A program made the translations under genes and the position numbers. The notes beneath the pieces were generated by a model. The model searched no databases and was not told the origin of the DNA. It was given only the letters and a program-made list of their open reading frames with translations. Source: an uncultured Sphingomonadaceae bacterium (GTDB lineage: Bacteria; Pseudomonadota; Alphaproteobacteria; Sphingomonadales; Sphingomonadaceae). From it: a stretch of 64,000 nt of DNA. This document shows positions 18,419 to 29,339 of the stretch, in pieces. How positions within the stretch are numbered: position 1 is the first letter of the stretch; each line of letters begins with the position of its first letter. The DNA is taken from assembly GCA_947496865.1 (NCBI GenBank), contig CANMEE010000002.1, positions 62,001-126,000 of the forward strand, given 5' to 3'.

Positions 18419-19302
18419 CAGCAGCATCAGTGAGACGGACAAATAAAAAGTCCAAGGGTAAGCCTCGTAAGGTAAACAAGAAAAAAGTGCGTCAAATATC
18501 GATATTTGACAAAATCCTCCGCGCCATGCCGATAACCGAAGCGCAAGTGCAGAAAGGTCTAACCTGGGGGCTGGTCGGTGTATTTGTTTTGGGCGCCTAT
18601 AGCGTCGCTCATTATACCGGCATTACCGAGCGCGTGAGCAGTCAGATTGCCACCAGTGTCGGGGATGCCGGATTTGAAGTGAAACGGGTGGAAGTTACCG
18701 GCGTCAATCGCATTGACGAGCTGAAAGTCTATGAAATCACGCTGGCACAAAAAGATCGCTCCATGATGCTGGTCGATATTGATCAGGTCCGGGACGATTT
18801 GATGGGCAATGGCTGGATCAAGGATGCGCGGATTTCAAGGCGTTTGCCGGACACATTGGTCGTCGAGATTATCGAACGCGAACCGGCGGCTGTCTGGCAA
18901 CGCGATGGCAAATTGTCGTTGATCGACAGCACCGGATACCCGCTGCAACAGATTCAGAAGGAAGAAATTCCCGATCTTCCCGTCATTGTTGGCAAGAAAG
19001 CTAATGAGCGCGTACCGGAACTCACCAAATTGCTCAACGTTGCACCAGCGCTAAGCCCGATGGTCACCGGCGCAACCTGGATCGGTAACCGGCGGTGGAA
19101 TCTGGAATTTGACAGCGGAGAAACGCTGGCTCTGCCGGAAGGGGAGGAGACAGCCGCAGCCGCTTTGCTGAATTTCGCACGTATGGATGGGGTCAATCGC
19201 TTGCTTGGCCGCGGCGTGGTTCATTTTGATTTACGTGATTCAGAGCGTGCTTATTTGCGGATGCCACCTAAGATTGAAACATCGCCGGCACCAGAGAGTT
19301 AA
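18415..19302 (+). CDS. ftsQ: Cell division protein FtsQ (POTRA domain)
   Basis: Bitopic divisome protein of 295 residues. A strongly basic cytoplasmic N-terminus (RRTNKKSKGKPRKVNKKK) of about 50 residues precedes one membrane span near 53-70. The periplasmic POTRA domain begins at about 83 (FEVKRVEVTG), followed by the FtsQ beta-domain with LPDTLVVEIIEREPAAVW. It links FtsL/FtsB to the rest of the divisome. The start overlaps ddl by ATGA; ftsA follows after 61 bp. Confidence 0.93.
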   Translation: MTAASVRRTNKKSKGKPRKVNKKKVRQISIFDKILRAMPITEAQVQKGLTWGLVGVFVLGAYSVAHYTGITERVSSQIATSVGDAGFEVKRVEVTGVNRIDELKVYEITLAQKDRSMMLVDIDQVRDDLMGNGWIKDARISRRLPDTLVVEIIEREPAAVWQRDGKLSLIDSTGYPLQQIQKEEIPDLPVIVGKKANERVPELTKLLNVAPALSPMVTGATWIGNRRWNLEFDSGETLALPEGEETAAAALLNFARMDGVNRLLGRGVVHFDLRDSERAYLRMPPKIETSPAPES

Positions 19303-19363
19303 ACAAGACGCTATCGATTGGGGGCACCATGAGGCAGCAAAAAGGACATAAGGGAACAGGCAA

Positions 19364-20623
19364 ATGACAGCACGGGTAGAAAAGATTTTTACCGCTTTGG
19401 ATATCGGATCGTCCAAGATTACAGCGATGATCGCTGGCCGGATGGACAATGGTGATATTACAGTGCTGGGCACGGGGCAGCGCGCTAGCAAAGGTGTGAA
19501 GCGCGGCTATATTGCCGATACCGAGCGAACCGAGCTGGATGTCCGTGATGCGGTGGAGCAAGCCGAGCGGATTGCCGGCACCAATATTGACGACGTCTGG
19601 GTGAGTTTTTCGGCTGGCGGCCTGACCAGCATGCTGACCGCGGTCGAGACAGAACTTGGCGGTCACCGGATTGAGCAAGACGATATCGACCATCTTCTGC
19701 ACGCGGGGCGCAAGAGTATTGATCCGCAGGGCAAGATGGTTCTGCATGCGCAGCCAGCGCTTTATACAATTGATGGTCTGGCCGGGGTTAAAAAACCTAA
19801 AGGCCTTCACGCTGACCGACTGGGTGTCGACATTCACGTGATCCTTGCCGATGCTTCACCTGTTCGGAATATCGACATGAGTGTTCGCGGCGCGCATCTT
19901 AACGTGAAATCCATAATTGCTTCGCCCATTGCCGCCGGTACCGCCTGTCTGTCCAAAGAAGAACGTGAACTGGGCGTCGCTATGGTTGAGTTGGGCGCAG
20001 AAGTGACGAATGTCTCGCTATTTGCGGGCGGTATGTTGGTCGGTCTTGCCACGCTGCCTTATGGCGCGGCGGATATTACCGATGATATTGCCTCCTCATT
20101 TGGTTTGCGGCGCGCGCAAGCGGAGCGGATCAAATGCTTTCATGGATCCGCTACCACCAGTCCGCGGGACAATCATGATGTGATTGATCTACAATTGGAT
20201 GAAACGGGACCGGAAGCAGATGAAGAAGGCCGGATCACCAAAGCACAGCTGATCGGCGTTATCCGTCAACGGCTCGATCATCTGATCGGTGAAATTGGAC
20301 AAACGCTGAAAACGCTAGGCTTTACCGGTCCTGTCGGACGGCAAGTCGTTCTCACTGGAGGCGGCGCTGAACTGAAGGGTATTGCGGACTATGCCCAGTC
20401 CGCTTTGGGGCAAACGGTACGGATCGGCCGGCCGACTGGTTTAACCGCGTTGCCTGATGCGCATAGTGGCCCTGCCTTTACCGGCCTGGCGGGCCTCGCG
20501 CTTTATGCGGCGAAAGAACCCGTCGATCTCAGATCGCTTTCCAGCAGCCATCAAAACGTCCAGAAATATGCCGGTTCTGCGGTAATTGGGCGGCTAATGT
20601 CGGCAATCCGGGGGAATTTTTAA
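19364..20623 (+). CDS. ftsA: Cell division protein FtsA
   Basis: Actin-fold membrane tether for FtsZ, 419 residues. The phosphate loop ALDIGSSKI opens the protein, SHS2 follows (VDEQ-type region around DAVEQAERIAG), then VELGAEVTN and VVLTGGGAELKG, the second and third actin motifs. The C-terminus ends RLMSAIRGNF, which has the form of the amphipathic membrane-targeting helix of FtsA. The start has AAGGGAACAGG just upstream. It is separated from ftsZ by 104 bp of AT-rich DNA. Confidence 0.95.
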   Translation: MTARVEKIFTALDIGSSKITAMIAGRMDNGDITVLGTGQRASKGVKRGYIADTERTELDVRDAVEQAERIAGTNIDDVWVSFSAGGLTSMLTAVETELGGHRIEQDDIDHLLHAGRKSIDPQGKMVLHAQPALYTIDGLAGVKKPKGLHADRLGVDIHVILADASPVRNIDMSVRGAHLNVKSIIASPIAAGTACLSKEERELGVAMVELGAEVTNVSLFAGGMLVGLATLPYGAADITDDIASSFGLRRAQAERIKCFHGSATTSPRDNHDVIDLQLDETGPEADEEGRITKAQLIGVIRQRLDHLIGEIGQTLKTLGFTGPVGRQVVLTGGGAELKGIADYAQSALGQTVRIGRPTGLTALPDAHSGPAFTGLAGLALYAAKEPVDLRSLSSSHQNVQKYAGSAVIGRLMSAIRGNF

Positions 20624-20727
20624 GAATTTACGAAAAAAATTAACTTTTGGGGTGATTCCCGCGGCAAATTTGTGCAAAGCGTTACCCAAATGTTACACAT
20701 AGAATTTATGTCTGGGGAGACAGTAGA
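20624..20727 (+). promoter_or_regulatory. ftsA-ftsZ intergenic leader, candidate ftsZ promoter
   Basis: This 104-bp gap is the longest non-coding stretch at the end of the dcw cluster and is clearly AT-richer than its flanks. It contains an A-rich tract (20630-20645) and ends in GGGGAG about 8 nt before the ftsZ ATG, the strongest ribosome-binding site in the cluster. A dedicated ftsZ promoter is plausible because FtsZ is needed in much higher amounts than its neighbours. I could not identify confident -35/-10 boxes or a CtrA-type TTAA-N7-TTAA site. Confidence 0.4.
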
Positions 20728-22254
20728 ATGAGTATCAATATTGGCCCACCTGAAGTGGAAGAATTGAAACCACGTATCGCGGTTATCGGCGTCGGTGGGG
20801 CTGGCGGAAACGCGATTGCAAATATGATTGCGGCAAAGGTTGAGGGCGTTGATTTCATCGTCAGCAACACCGACGCGCAATCGCTCAACAGCTCTCCTGC
20901 AGAACAGCGTATTCAGCTTGGGCCGGAGATTACTCAGGGTCTTGGCGCTGGCTCACGCCCTGAAGTCGGACGCGCAGCAGCGGAAGAAACGCTGGAGCTT
21001 GTCGAGAAGGCTTTGGACGGCGCGCATATGTGCTTTATTGCTGCTGGCATGGGTGGCGGTACTGGTACCGGTGCTGCTCCTGTTATTGCCAAAGCGGCGC
21101 GCGACAGAGGCATATTGACGGTTGGTGTTGTCACCAAACCATTTACTTTCGAAGGCACGCGGCGGATGAAGTCTGCCAATGCCGGTATCGAAGAGTTGCA
21201 GAAGAACGTCGACACTCTGATCATTATCCCCAATCAGAACCTGTTCCTCGTCGCCAATCCTAACACGACCTTCAAAGAAGCTTTCTTGCTGGCCGACGAA
21301 GTACTGCAACAAGGCGTGCGCGGCATTACCGATTTGATGGTGATGCCCGGCCTGATCAATCTCGATTTTGCTGACGTGCGTTCCGTAATGCACGAAATGG
21401 GCAAGGCGATGATGGGTACCGGGGAAGCCGAAGGTGACGGCCGTGCTCTTGAAGCGGCTGAAAAAGCCATCGCCAATCCGCTGCTCGATGGTGTTTCGAT
21501 GCAGGGCGCGAAAGGCGTAATTGTCTCTATCACTGGCGGTGAAGACATGCGCCTGATGGAAGTTGATGAAGCGGCCAACCATATTCGCGAGCTGGTCGAT
21601 CCTGATGCGAATATTATCTGGGGCAGCGCGTTTAACGAGAATCTTGATGGCCGCATTCGCGTGTCCGTCGTAGCCACCGGCATTGATAGTGATGGCTCTG
21701 TGGCCGCGCCAGCGGCAAGCTCATCATTTGCAATGAGCAACCCGACACCAGCGGCACCATCTTTTGCCTCCAGCATACCGGCTGAACCGGAACCAGAAGA
21801 GCCAGCCGAAGAACCTGTTCTCGATATGGCCGAAAGCCTTGAAACATCGGAAGCGGAAATGGTTGTTGAACCAGAGCCGGAGCCAGAGCCCGCTCCGGAG
21901 CCTGAAGCCGCACCAACGCCAACGGCAACCTATTCAGATGATGATGATCTGGAAGAAGAAGTCGCCGCGGCGCCGTCTTTTGCATCGCTGACACCTGGTA
22001 TGGTGACGGACGATGAGCCAGAAGAGGATGAATTGGTACTCGGCGGTGATACGATGCAGCCCGTAGCAGAAGATGCACCTGCATCTGCAGAACCTGCTCC
22101 GCGCGTTGCAAGCGGCGGGGGCACTTTGTTTGAGCGTATGTCTAACCTCACTCGCGGTGGCAACAAGGCCGATGAAGAGGGTGAAAAGGATGACGATGAA
22201 TCAAGTGATCCACTCGACATTCCAAGGTTTCTGAATCGTCAAAATAACCAGTAA
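20728..22254 (+). CDS. ftsZ: Cell division GTPase FtsZ
   Basis: Tubulin-like GTPase forming the Z-ring, 508 residues. The N-terminal domain has GVGGAGGNA and the GTP loop GGGTGTG at about 109-115. The T7 loop is [11 protein letters not shown]. Residues about 325-480 are a disordered linker dominated by Glu-Pro repeats ([13 protein letters not shown]). The conserved C-terminal peptide reads DIPRFLNRQ, which binds FtsA and other partners. The long acidic linker is typical of alphaproteobacterial FtsZ. A 6-bp hairpin (CCCTTG 22306-22311, CAAGGG 22320-22325) lies after the stop but lacks a T-run. Confidence 0.97.
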   Translation: MSINIGPPEVEELKPRIAVIGVGGAGGNAIANMIAAKVEGVDFIVSNTDAQSLNSSPAEQRIQLGPEITQGLGAGSRPEVGRAAAEETLELVEKALDGAHMCFIAAGMGGGTGTGAAPVIAKAARDRGILTVGVVTKPFTFEGTRRMKSANAGIEELQKNVDTLIIIPNQNLFLVANPNTTFKEAFLLADEVLQQGVRGITDLMVMPGLINLDFADVRSVMHEMGKAMMGTGEAEGDGRALEAAEKAIANPLLDGVSMQGAKGVIVSITGGEDMRLMEVDEAANHIRELVDPDANIIWGSAFNENLDGRIRVSVVATGIDSDGSVAAPAASSSFAMSNPTPAAPSFASSIPAEPEPEEPAEEPVLDMAESLETSEAEMVVEPEPEPEPAPEPEAAPTPTATYSDDDDLEEEVAAAPSFASLTPGMVTDDEPEEDELVLGGDTMQPVAEDAPASAEPAPRVASGGGTLFERMSNLTRGGNKADEEGEKDDDESSDPLDIPRFLNRQNNQ

Positions 22255-22349
22255 GGATGCGGCCATCGATCGGTTGCTAGACATAGATTTTATACGGTGT
22301 CCGGACCCTTGTCTTTCGGCAAGGGCAACTGATCTTGGAATTTTTGATA

Positions 22350-24176
22350 ATGCTTGATTTCGGTTGTTCAGCTGCGTTTACTAACAGCGTGAAAACGATC
22401 TCAAAATATTTGCTGTTGGCGAGCTTGCCGCTGGGTCTAGGCATGTCGGCAATCCCTGTTCAGGCGCAAACCAGTGCGAAATCGGCAAACACCGGTTTGC
22501 AGGATGCACTGCGGCGTATTGCGCGTAATTCCAACGATTCTTCGGCGCTGGCTGATGCTGGCTTAGCGGCGCTTACGCTTGGCGATACGCGCGCCGCGAT
22601 CGGTTTTCTAGCAAAGGCGGACGAGATTTATCCGCGCAGTGGCCGCGTGAAAGCTGGGCTGGCGCGGGCGTTGCTACTTGAGCAAAACCCCTTTGGGGCG
22701 ATCCGTTATTTTGACGAAGCTATTGCCAATGGCATTTCTGCGAAGGACATAGCGATCGATCGCGGCCTCGCTTATGATCTGATCGGACGCAATGAGGACG
22801 CGCAAAAAGACTACCGGTTGGCGCTAAACCATGGCCAGAGTGATTTGCTGTTGAAACGCTATGCAATTTCGCTGGGGATTAGTGGCGATGTTGCAGGCGC
22901 GGAAACGCAATTAAATCCCCTTTTGCAAAAGAGCGATCGGGATGCGTGGCGCAACCGTGCTTTTATCTTGGCTATGAATGGTCAGGATAAAGAGGCCAAT
23001 AAAATTGCGCGTCAAACCATGCGAAAACAAATGGCCAAAGCGATCAAGCCGTTTTTCGATCGTATGCCGAAGTTAACAGCAGCGCAAAAGGCCGCAGCGG
23101 TTCATTTCGGGCATTTTCCAGCCAGTGAAAATATCGGTGTTGATGTGGCGTCCGTTCGCTTTGCATCCCAAAATGCTGTGCGCGGCGGTGATGGCGCGGA
23201 TGCGGGATTGATCCCGATTGGGGAACCATTGGGGCAGGATGTTGCGAAGCCAAAAGTTTTAGCAATGCCGGATACCTCTCCGCGTCGGCGACCCGGTTCC
23301 AGCACGCGGGATCAGAAAAAGAAACGAACCACAGCGCGTCCCACAAGAAACGGGAAAATGCCTTTGGCGCTCAGTTCGCTGCCGGTTCCCAAGAGCGCAC
23401 GGCCGTTGGTGAAACCTTCCGTCAACCGGCCCGACGAACCTGTGACGCAAGCGGCCAAAAACCGAGATAAACCGGCTCCTACGCCGGGGTTTGAGACTGC
23501 GGTAGGCGGTGCTGACAAAAAAACCGAAAAGCAAATTGCGGCATCTTCGCCACCACTAATTTCCGAAACTGTCACCAGAAAAGTTGAAATTGGCGGCGTG
23601 AAAGCGCCAGTGAAAGCCGAGCAGAAGCCATCGAAAAAGCCGGTGCAGTTGGTGACTTTTGATCTTGCCAATGCCGGGTCATCAGGGGCGTTACCAATTG
23701 TTTCCGGTACACCGTCAGAAGCGGCTGCAAAAGCGGAGCAGCGGCGTCCGTTGTCCGCGATAATGGGTTCTATAGCAATTCCCGACGAAGAGAAAAAACT
23801 GTCAGTGGTGCCGGTAGATTTATCGGCGATTACGCCAGCAAAACCCAAGCCGGTCGTTAAAAAGCCGGTGGAGAAGAAAGAAGAAGCGAAACCCAAGCCA
23901 CCGGAAAATCCCAAACGCTATTGGGTGCAGATCGCAACGGGCTCCGATCTCAAAGCGCTTAAATATGATTATCGCCGGATGTCTAAGAAAAACGCGGATT
24001 TATTTTCTGATACGAATGGCTGGACCTCGCCATGGGGTAAAACAAAACGGTTGGTGGTTGGCCCGTTTGAAGATTTCAGCGCTGCGAAGAAATTTGAGGC
24101 CGGTTTTCGTAAAGGCGGCGGTGACGGTTTTGCTTGGGTCAGTGCCAAAGGCACGGAAGTGAACAAGCTGAACTAA
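22350..24176 (+). CDS. Secreted TPR protein with C-terminal SPOR domain
   Basis: An exported protein of about 608 residues. A hydrophobic leader ([15 protein letters not shown], ending near VQAQT) is followed by tetratricopeptide-like helices at about residues 50-210 ([28 protein letters not shown]), then a long basic, proline-rich linker. The final ~80 residues form a SPOR domain ([26 protein letters not shown]), a module that binds denuded septal glycan. The start is uncertain: ATG 22350 has TTGGAA upstream, while GTG 22389 would give a textbook signal peptide beginning MKTISKY. Position directly after ftsZ supports a division or septal-wall role. The stop overlaps the next gene (TAATG). 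Confidence 0.8.
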   Translation: MLDFGCSAAFTNSVKTISKYLLLASLPLGLGMSAIPVQAQTSAKSANTGLQDALRRIARNSNDSSALADAGLAALTLGDTRAAIGFLAKADEIYPRSGRVKAGLARALLLEQNPFGAIRYFDEAIANGISAKDIAIDRGLAYDLIGRNEDAQKDYRLALNHGQSDLLLKRYAISLGISGDVAGAETQLNPLLQKSDRDAWRNRAFILAMNGQDKEANKIARQTMRKQMAKAIKPFFDRMPKLTAAQKAAAVHFGHFPASENIGVDVASVRFASQNAVRGGDGADAGLIPIGEPLGQDVAKPKVLAMPDTSPRRRPGSSTRDQKKKRTTARPTRNGKMPLALSSLPVPKSARPLVKPSVNRPDEPVTQAAKNRDKPAPTPGFETAVGGADKKTEKQIAASSPPLISETVTRKVEIGGVKAPVKAEQKPSKKPVQLVTFDLANAGSSGALPIVSGTPSEAAAKAEQRRPLSAIMGSIAIPDEEKKLSVVPVDLSAITPAKPKPVVKKPVEKKEEAKPKPPENPKRYWVQIATGSDLKALKYDYRRMSKKNADLFSDTNGWTSPWGKTKRLVVGPFEDFSAAKKFEAGFRKGGGDGFAWVSAKGTEVNKLN

Positions 24177-25354
24177 TGAGACAAATGGCCAGCTATGCCA
24201 GCGATCCTCACGCAAGCCGAGGGCGGCTTCATGATGAGAGGCGTGCGGAAAATGGCGACAGTGTCCGGGGGCCACGCGATGATTTTCAACGGGACCGTGA
24301 CCGGATTATCCATTCCATTTCTTTCCGCCGCTTGCGTCATAAAACACAGGTTTTTGTGTCACCCGATGGTGATCATTTCAGGGTTCGTCTGACCCATAGT
24401 CTGGAAGTGGCGCAAATCGGTCGCACGATTGCTCGATCACTAGGGCTCAACGAAGATCTGACCGAGGCACTTTGTCTCGCCCATGATATCGGCCATCCTC
24501 CTTTTGGGCATGCGGGTGAAGATGCGCTGGAAGAAGCGCTAGCGGATTATGGCGGTTTTGATCATAATGCCCAGACGATACGAACGCTGACCAAATTGGA
24601 ACGGCCCTATCCGCGCTGGGATGGACTAAACCTGACATGGGAAATGCTGGAAGGGCTGGCCAAGCATAATGGTCCGGTATCGGAGCCGACATGGGCATTG
24701 ATTGAAGCGAATGCGCCGATGGACCTTGATTTGGATAGCTGGCCGTCTCTTGAAGCCCAGATCGCGGCGGTTGCGGACGATATTGCATATGATAATCACG
24801 ATATTGATGACGGGATCAGAGCTGGATTGCTGAGCGTTGATCAATTGCTGACACTGCCCTTTATCGCGGAACGCTGGGTCGATATATGCACCCGCTTTCC
24901 GGATATTGATCGAGACCGCCTGATCCCGGAATTGATCCGCGATCAAATCGGGGTGATGGTCAATAATGTTATTGAAACCACGGCAAAGCGGATCAAGGAC
25001 ACCGGCGTGGAAACGGCGGACGACGTGCGCGGCGCAGGCTTGATGATTGGCGGTTTTTCGGATGATATGGCGACGAAAGAACGGGCGCTTAAAAAGTTCA
25101 TGTACGCCAATCTTTATAATCATCCCGAGCAAATGGAAGCGGCAGATAGGGCACGGATCGTCGTTGCTGATCTGGTCAAAACCTACCAGGAAAAACCCGA
25201 ACTAATGCCCGAAAGCTGGGCGGCGACGCTGCCATCGGCAGAACCAGCCCGTATCCGGCATATTGCAGACTTTATGGCGGGCATGACAGATCGCTATGCC
25301 AGCACGCGTCATGCAGAAATTTTCGGCCGGAATGTGGGAGTGCCCAATGACTGA
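24176..25354 (+). CDS. dgt: dGTPase-like HD-domain triphosphohydrolase
   Basis: A 392-residue HD-superfamily protein of the Dgt type 2 family, hydrolysing dNTPs to nucleoside and triphosphate in the cytosol. Visible motifs are [20 protein letters not shown] at the N-terminus, the first metal histidine in [10 protein letters not shown], the HD pair in [15 protein letters not shown], and [14 protein letters not shown], which supplies the final aspartate. ATG at 24176 shares a base with the upstream stop; ATG 24185 is an alternative. Family members may prefer other dNTPs than dGTP, so the substrate is assigned only by family. It overlaps the next gene by 8 bp. Confidence 0.88.
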   Translation: MRQMASYASDPHASRGRLHDERRAENGDSVRGPRDDFQRDRDRIIHSISFRRLRHKTQVFVSPDGDHFRVRLTHSLEVAQIGRTIARSLGLNEDLTEALCLAHDIGHPPFGHAGEDALEEALADYGGFDHNAQTIRTLTKLERPYPRWDGLNLTWEMLEGLAKHNGPVSEPTWALIEANAPMDLDLDSWPSLEAQIAAVADDIAYDNHDIDDGIRAGLLSVDQLLTLPFIAERWVDICTRFPDIDRDRLIPELIRDQIGVMVNNVIETTAKRIKDTGVETADDVRGAGLMIGGFSDDMATKERALKKFMYANLYNHPEQMEAADRARIVVADLVKTYQEKPELMPESWAATLPSAEPARIRHIADFMAGMTDRYASTRHAEIFGRNVGVPND

Positions 25355-26012
25355 AGCAATATTAATAGTCGGAGCAACCGGGTTGATCGGTAATCTACTG
25401 GTTCGCAAATTGATCGCTGATGGACGGGACAAGGGTCTACATCTCTTGGTTCGCAAGCCGCTAGAGGGCGACTATGGCGCGGCAACCGTACATGCCGCGC
25501 CAACCCAGCAATGGCCTGAGGTCATCGCATCTATCAAGGCAAAGCGAGCGGTGTCTTGCCTTGGCTCGACCATGAAAAAAGCGGGATCAAAAGAGGCTTT
25601 TGCCGCGGTTGATCGCGACTTGGTCGGTTCTGTTGGCAAGGCGGCAAAGGCGGCTGGCGCGCAGCAGTTTATAACCGTCTCTTCGACCATGGCCAATGCT
25701 GAGGCGTCGGGTTTTTACCTGAAAGTCAAAGGACAAGCAGAGCAACTGTTGCGCGGAGAGAATTTCAAGCGGCTTGATATTATTCGTCCCGGCTTGCTGC
25801 GCGGGCAACGGTCAGGCGATCCGCGGCTTGGCGAGAGTCTGGCGATAATCGCCAGTCCGGTGATGGACCGGCTGCTGCACGGTTCGTTGCGGCGCTATCG
25901 TTCGATTGATGGGGGAGAAGTGGCATCGGCCATAGCGACCTTGCTTCATGAGGAACAACCAGGCGCGATTATCCATGAAAATGACGCGATATGGAATTTG
26001 GCCGGAAGTTAG
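25347..26012 (+). CDS. NAD(P)-binding Rossmann-fold protein (atypical SDR, HTATIP2-like)
   Basis: A 221-residue protein with the dinucleotide loop [15 protein letters not shown] at the N-terminus, [22 protein letters not shown] and [12 protein letters not shown] (atypical SDR Tyr/Lys positions), and RPGLLRGQR. These fit the oxidoreductase HTATIP2 / YwnB-like branch of NAD(P)-dependent epimerase-type proteins. No specific substrate can be inferred. ATG 25347 overlaps the dgt stop by 8 bp, so the two may be co-expressed. The next 370 bp contain the glycine riboswitch. Confidence 0.75.
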   Translation: MTEAILIVGATGLIGNLLVRKLIADGRDKGLHLLVRKPLEGDYGAATVHAAPTQQWPEVIASIKAKRAVSCLGSTMKKAGSKEAFAAVDRDLVGSVGKAAKAAGAQQFITVSSTMANAEASGFYLKVKGQAEQLLRGENFKRLDIIRPGLLRGQRSGDPRLGESLAIIASPVMDRLLHGSLRRYRSIDGGEVASAIATLLHEEQPGAIIHENDAIWNLAGS

Positions 26013-26120
26013 GCAGTATATTTTTTACAAGCGCTTCGTCTATCGAATCATTGACTCCCACAGCACGGTCATCCACTCCTAACACTGCTTTTGATCGCCG
26101 CCTTATAGGTATGGATCACG

Positions 26121-26332
26121 AAGCTGTGCGGGAGAGCGTTTGCGATCCTTAAAGATTTCAAACCGCCGAAGGAGCAACCGCCCCGGAAACTCTCAGGCCG
26201 ATGGACCGCATAAGCTTCACAAGCACTCTGGAAAGAGCCCCCCGTCGCTAAAGCTATGGCGGGCCACCGAAGGGGTAAATGGTTGCTAACCAGGCACCAT
26301 GAAACTCTCAGGTTCCGTGACAGAGGGGGCAG
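26121..26332 (+). ncRNA. Tandem glycine riboswitch (gcvT motif)
   Basis: Two glycine aptamers lie in series 52 bp before gcvT. Aptamer 1 begins with GGGAGAGC (26130-26137) and contains ACCGCCGAAGGAGCAA and GGAAACTCTCAGGC; aptamer 2 begins with CTGGAAAGAGCC (26228-26239) and contains CCACCGAAGGGG and GAAACTCTCAGGT. The repeated CCGAAGG and AAACTCTCAGG blocks are the conserved core of the gcvT riboswitch class, which turns on glycine cleavage when glycine is abundant. The expression platform should be in 26333-26383. Of the rest of the gene-free stretch, 26013-26120 presumably holds the promoter; no clear boxes were found. Confidence 0.95.
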
Positions 26333-26383
26333 TTTTACAGGCTTTTGCTGTGAGCTGTACCCTTGTGACCAATGGAATTTCTG

Positions 26384-27529
26384 ATGAGTGATGACACAAC
26401 CGAGACATTGAAGACACTGCCGCTTGATAGCTGGCACCGCAGCCTTGGCGGGCGGATGGTGCCGTTTGCCGGCTATGAAATGCCCGTGCAATATGAAGGC
26501 GTGATGGCCGAACATCTGTGGACCCGCGAAAATGCCGGGCTGTTTGATGTTAGCCATATGGGGCAGGTGCAATTGACCGGTGAGGGCGCTGCCGACGCTC
26601 TGGAAGCCATTGTTCCGGGCAATATCTCGGCTCTGGGCGTAGGCAAGATTCGCTATACACTGTTACTCGCGCAGGATGGAGGCATATTGGACGACCTGAT
26701 GGTCACCAATACCGGCCGCAATCTCTATCTGGTGGTGAACGGCGCGACGAAGCATGACGATATTGCTTATTTCAAGGCGCAACTGCCATCGCATGTCACG
26801 CTCAGCCATCTGGAAGATCATGCCTTGCTGGCTTTGCAGGGACCAAAAGCTGCTGCTGCATTAGCTAAGCTGGAAATCAGCCCGATGCAGCCCGATTGGC
26901 CGGTACCAGCGGACCTTTACTTCATGGAAGCCGGGCCCTTTATGTGGGGGGACATCCCCTTGGGTATTAGTCGCTCCGGTTATACGGGTGAAGATGGTTA
27001 TGAGATCAGCGTTCCGGCAGAACATGCCGAGACACTGGCGGCGGCGTTATGCGCGCTGGATGAAGTCAAGTCCATTGGCCTTGGCGCGCGCGATAGTTTG
27101 CGGCTCGAAGCCGGGCTGCCGCTTTATGGCCATGATATGGATGCGGGCGTTTTGCCGGTCGAAGCCAATTTGAATTTTGCCCTGTCCAAAGCGCGACGGG
27201 AAGAAGCCAATTTTGCGGGCGCTGATAGGGTCTTGGTGCAATATCCGAACAAAGCGGACAAGAAACGCGTCGGACTGTTCATCAACGGTCGTCAGCCCGT
27301 TCGTGAGGGGGCGAGCGTGGTCGATGCGGATGGAAAGATCATCGGCGCGGTGACCAGCGGCGGTTTTTCGCCCACATTGCAAAAGCCGATTGCCATGGCT
27401 TATGTGCCAATGGCACTCGCGGAGACCGGGACCGAAATTATTGTGGAACAACGCGGCAAACCGATTGCCTGCTCGGTCGCGGACATGCCCTTTGTGCCAC
27501 ATAACTATCACCGCAAACCTAAATTATAG
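26384..27529 (+). CDS. gcvT: Glycine cleavage system T protein (aminomethyltransferase)
   Basis: T protein releases ammonia and passes the one-carbon unit from the H protein's lipoyl arm to tetrahydrofolate. The 381-residue protein contains FAGYEMPVQY, GLFDVSHMGQ, SRSGYTGEDGYEI, GLGARDSLRLEAGLPLYGHD and a C-terminal GVTSGGFSPTL-like block (AVTSGGFSPTL). ATG 26384 is preferred because TGGAA lies 7 nt upstream; ATG 26372 would add four residues. Expression is expected to be controlled by the riboswitch just upstream. gcvH follows after 27 bp. Confidence 0.95.
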   Translation: MSDDTTETLKTLPLDSWHRSLGGRMVPFAGYEMPVQYEGVMAEHLWTRENAGLFDVSHMGQVQLTGEGAADALEAIVPGNISALGVGKIRYTLLLAQDGGILDDLMVTNTGRNLYLVVNGATKHDDIAYFKAQLPSHVTLSHLEDHALLALQGPKAAAALAKLEISPMQPDWPVPADLYFMEAGPFMWGDIPLGISRSGYTGEDGYEISVPAEHAETLAAALCALDEVKSIGLGARDSLRLEAGLPLYGHDMDAGVLPVEANLNFALSKARREEANFAGADRVLVQYPNKADKKRVGLFINGRQPVREGASVVDADGKIIGAVTSGGFSPTLQKPIAMAYVPMALAETGTEIIVEQRGKPIACSVADMPFVPHNYHRKPKL

Positions 27530-27556
27530 ACGTAACCGAGGGAAAAGGACGAGACT

Positions 27557-27928
27557 ATGAGCCGATATTTTACCGATGAACATGAGTGGGTCGACGTTGA
27601 AGGCGAAACCGCCACGGTCGGCATTACCGACTATGCGCAGGAACAACTGGGCGATATCGTATTTGTGGAAACGCCAGAGGTTGGCGCTGAACTGGGGCAG
27701 GGTGATGATGCCGCTGTGGTGGAATCGGTGAAAGCCGCGTCCGATGTCTATGCTGCAGTTTCCGGAACAGTTGTTGAGGTAAACGAAGCATTGGAAGACG
27801 AACCAGCTTTGGTGAACAGTTCTGCCGAAGAAGATGGCTGGTTCTTTCGCCTGACGCTTTCCGACACTGATGAGCTGGGCGATCTAATGGATGAGAAGGC
27901 TTATAAGGCGTTTGTCGCTGACCTTTAA
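27557..27928 (+). CDS. gcvH: Glycine cleavage system H protein
   Basis: Lipoyl carrier of the glycine cleavage complex, 123 residues. The N-terminus [26 protein letters not shown] and the lipoylation site ESVKA (Lys about 59) are diagnostic. It shuttles the aminomethyl intermediate between P, T and L proteins. Located between gcvT and gcvPA; GAGGGAAAAGGA lies upstream of the ATG. Length and motifs are fully normal. Confidence 0.96.
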   Translation: MSRYFTDEHEWVDVEGETATVGITDYAQEQLGDIVFVETPEVGAELGQGDDAAVVESVKAASDVYAAVSGTVVEVNEALEDEPALVNSSAEEDGWFFRLTLSDTDELGDLMDEKAYKAFVADL

Positions 27929-27980
27929 AACTATTCAATCGTCCCTTTCCAGGTAGGGGCGTGAAAGAAGGAATAAGAAA

Positions 27981-29339
27981 ATGCGTTATTTACCGCTAAC
28001 TCCAAATGACCGTCAGGATATGCTGGCGACCATTGGTGCAAGCAGCATTGATGAGCTATTCGTCGATGTGCCAGAGGATGCACGGCTGGATGGTCCGATC
28101 CGTGATCTGCCGATGCACGCCGGGGAAATGGCGGTTGAGGCGCATATGAAGAAGCTGGCGAAGAATAATTCGGCGGCTGGTGATATGCCATTCTTCTTGG
28201 GGGCAGGAGCCTATCGCCACCATGTGCCTGCCAGCGTCGACCATATCATCCAGCGCGGTGAGTTCCTGACCGCTTATACGCCCTATCAGCCGGAAATTGC
28301 ACAGGGTACGTTGCAGACCTTGTTTGAATTCCAGACACAGGTCGCACGCCTATTCGGTGTAGATGTCGCCAATGCCTCGATGTATGATGGTTCTACCGCC
28401 TGCTGGGAAGCAATTGTCATGGCGCGGCGGATTACCAAGCGCGGCAAGGCGGTTCTCTCTTCAGGACTACATCCGCATTATGTGTCGGTAGCCAAGACGA
28501 TGGCGCGCTTCACCAAAGACCAGCTAGTGAGTGAAGCCCCAACATTGGAAGCGGCAACCGATGGTGCCGATTTACTCGAACAGATTGATGACGATACCAG
28601 CTGCGTTGTGGTGCAATATCCCGATATTTTGGGACGCATTGGTGACATGTCCGCCCTGGCCGAAAAAGCGCATAGTCACAAAGCTTTACTAATCGCTGTT
28701 GTTACCGAACCTGTTGCCTTGGGCGCGATAAAATCTCCCGGTCAAATGGGCGCGGATATTGTTGTCGGCGAAGGACAGTCTCTAGGTGTTGGTCTGCAAT
28801 TTGGCGGGCCTTATGTCGGTCTATTTGGTTGTAAACAGAAATATGTCCGCCAGATGCCGGGGCGGCTTTGCGGAGAGACTGTGGACTCCGAAGGCAAGCG
28901 TGGCTTTGTACTCACCCTGTCAACACGCGAACAGCATATCCGGCGGGAGAAAGCGACCTCGAACATCTGCACCAATAGCGGATTATGCGCGCTCGCCTTT
29001 ACCGCCCATATGACATTGCTCGGTGAAAAGGGCTTGCGAGAGCTTGCGATGCTCAACCACAAAAAGGCGGTGGCGACCGCGGATCGATTGGCATCGATAC
29101 AAGGCGTTTCTCTCTTGAATGAGAGCTTTTTCAATGAGTTCACGCTGGTACTTGATAAAGATACGCGGCCGATTGTGCGTAAGCTGGCGGACCAGAAAAT
29201 CCTCGCCGGTGTGTCTCTTGGCCGACTCTATCCAGAGGAAGGCACCTTGGCTCACGGCTTAATCGTCGCGGTGACCGAGACAAGTAGCGACGAGGATGTC
29301 GAAGCTCTGGCGATCGCTCTGGAAGGAGAATTGGCATGA
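27981..29339 (+). CDS. gcvPA: Glycine dehydrogenase (decarboxylating) subunit 1
   Basis: N-terminal half of the two-gene P protein, 452 residues. Recognisable segments are [54 protein letters not shown] and [15 protein letters not shown]. It forms a heterotetramer with GcvPB and decarboxylates glycine, loading the H protein. It lacks the PLP lysine, as expected for the alpha-type subunit. AAGAAGGAATAAG precedes the ATG. The end overlaps gcvPB by ATGA, giving stoichiometric translation. Confidence 0.95.
   Translation: MRYLPLTPNDRQDMLATIGASSIDELFVDVPEDARLDGPIRDLPMHAGEMAVEAHMKKLAKNNSAAGDMPFFLGAGAYRHHVPASVDHIIQRGEFLTAYTPYQPEIAQGTLQTLFEFQTQVARLFGVDVANASMYDGSTACWEAIVMARRITKRGKAVLSSGLHPHYVSVAKTMARFTKDQLVSEAPTLEAATDGADLLEQIDDDTSCVVVQYPDILGRIGDMSALAEKAHSHKALLIAVVTEPVALGAIKSPGQMGADIVVGEGQSLGVGLQFGGPYVGLFGCKQKYVRQMPGRLCGETVDSEGKRGFVLTLSTREQHIRREKATSNICTNSGLCALAFTAHMTLLGEKGLRELAMLNHKKAVATADRLASIQGVSLLNESFFNEFTLVLDKDTRPIVRKLADQKILAGVSLGRLYPEEGTLAHGLIVAVTETSSDEDVEALAIALEGELA

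Noticed and set aside
22306..22325. Hairpin after ftsZ as a terminator
   Set aside because: The stem is only 6 bp with an 8-nt loop and no T-run follows; transcription may continue into the SPOR gene.
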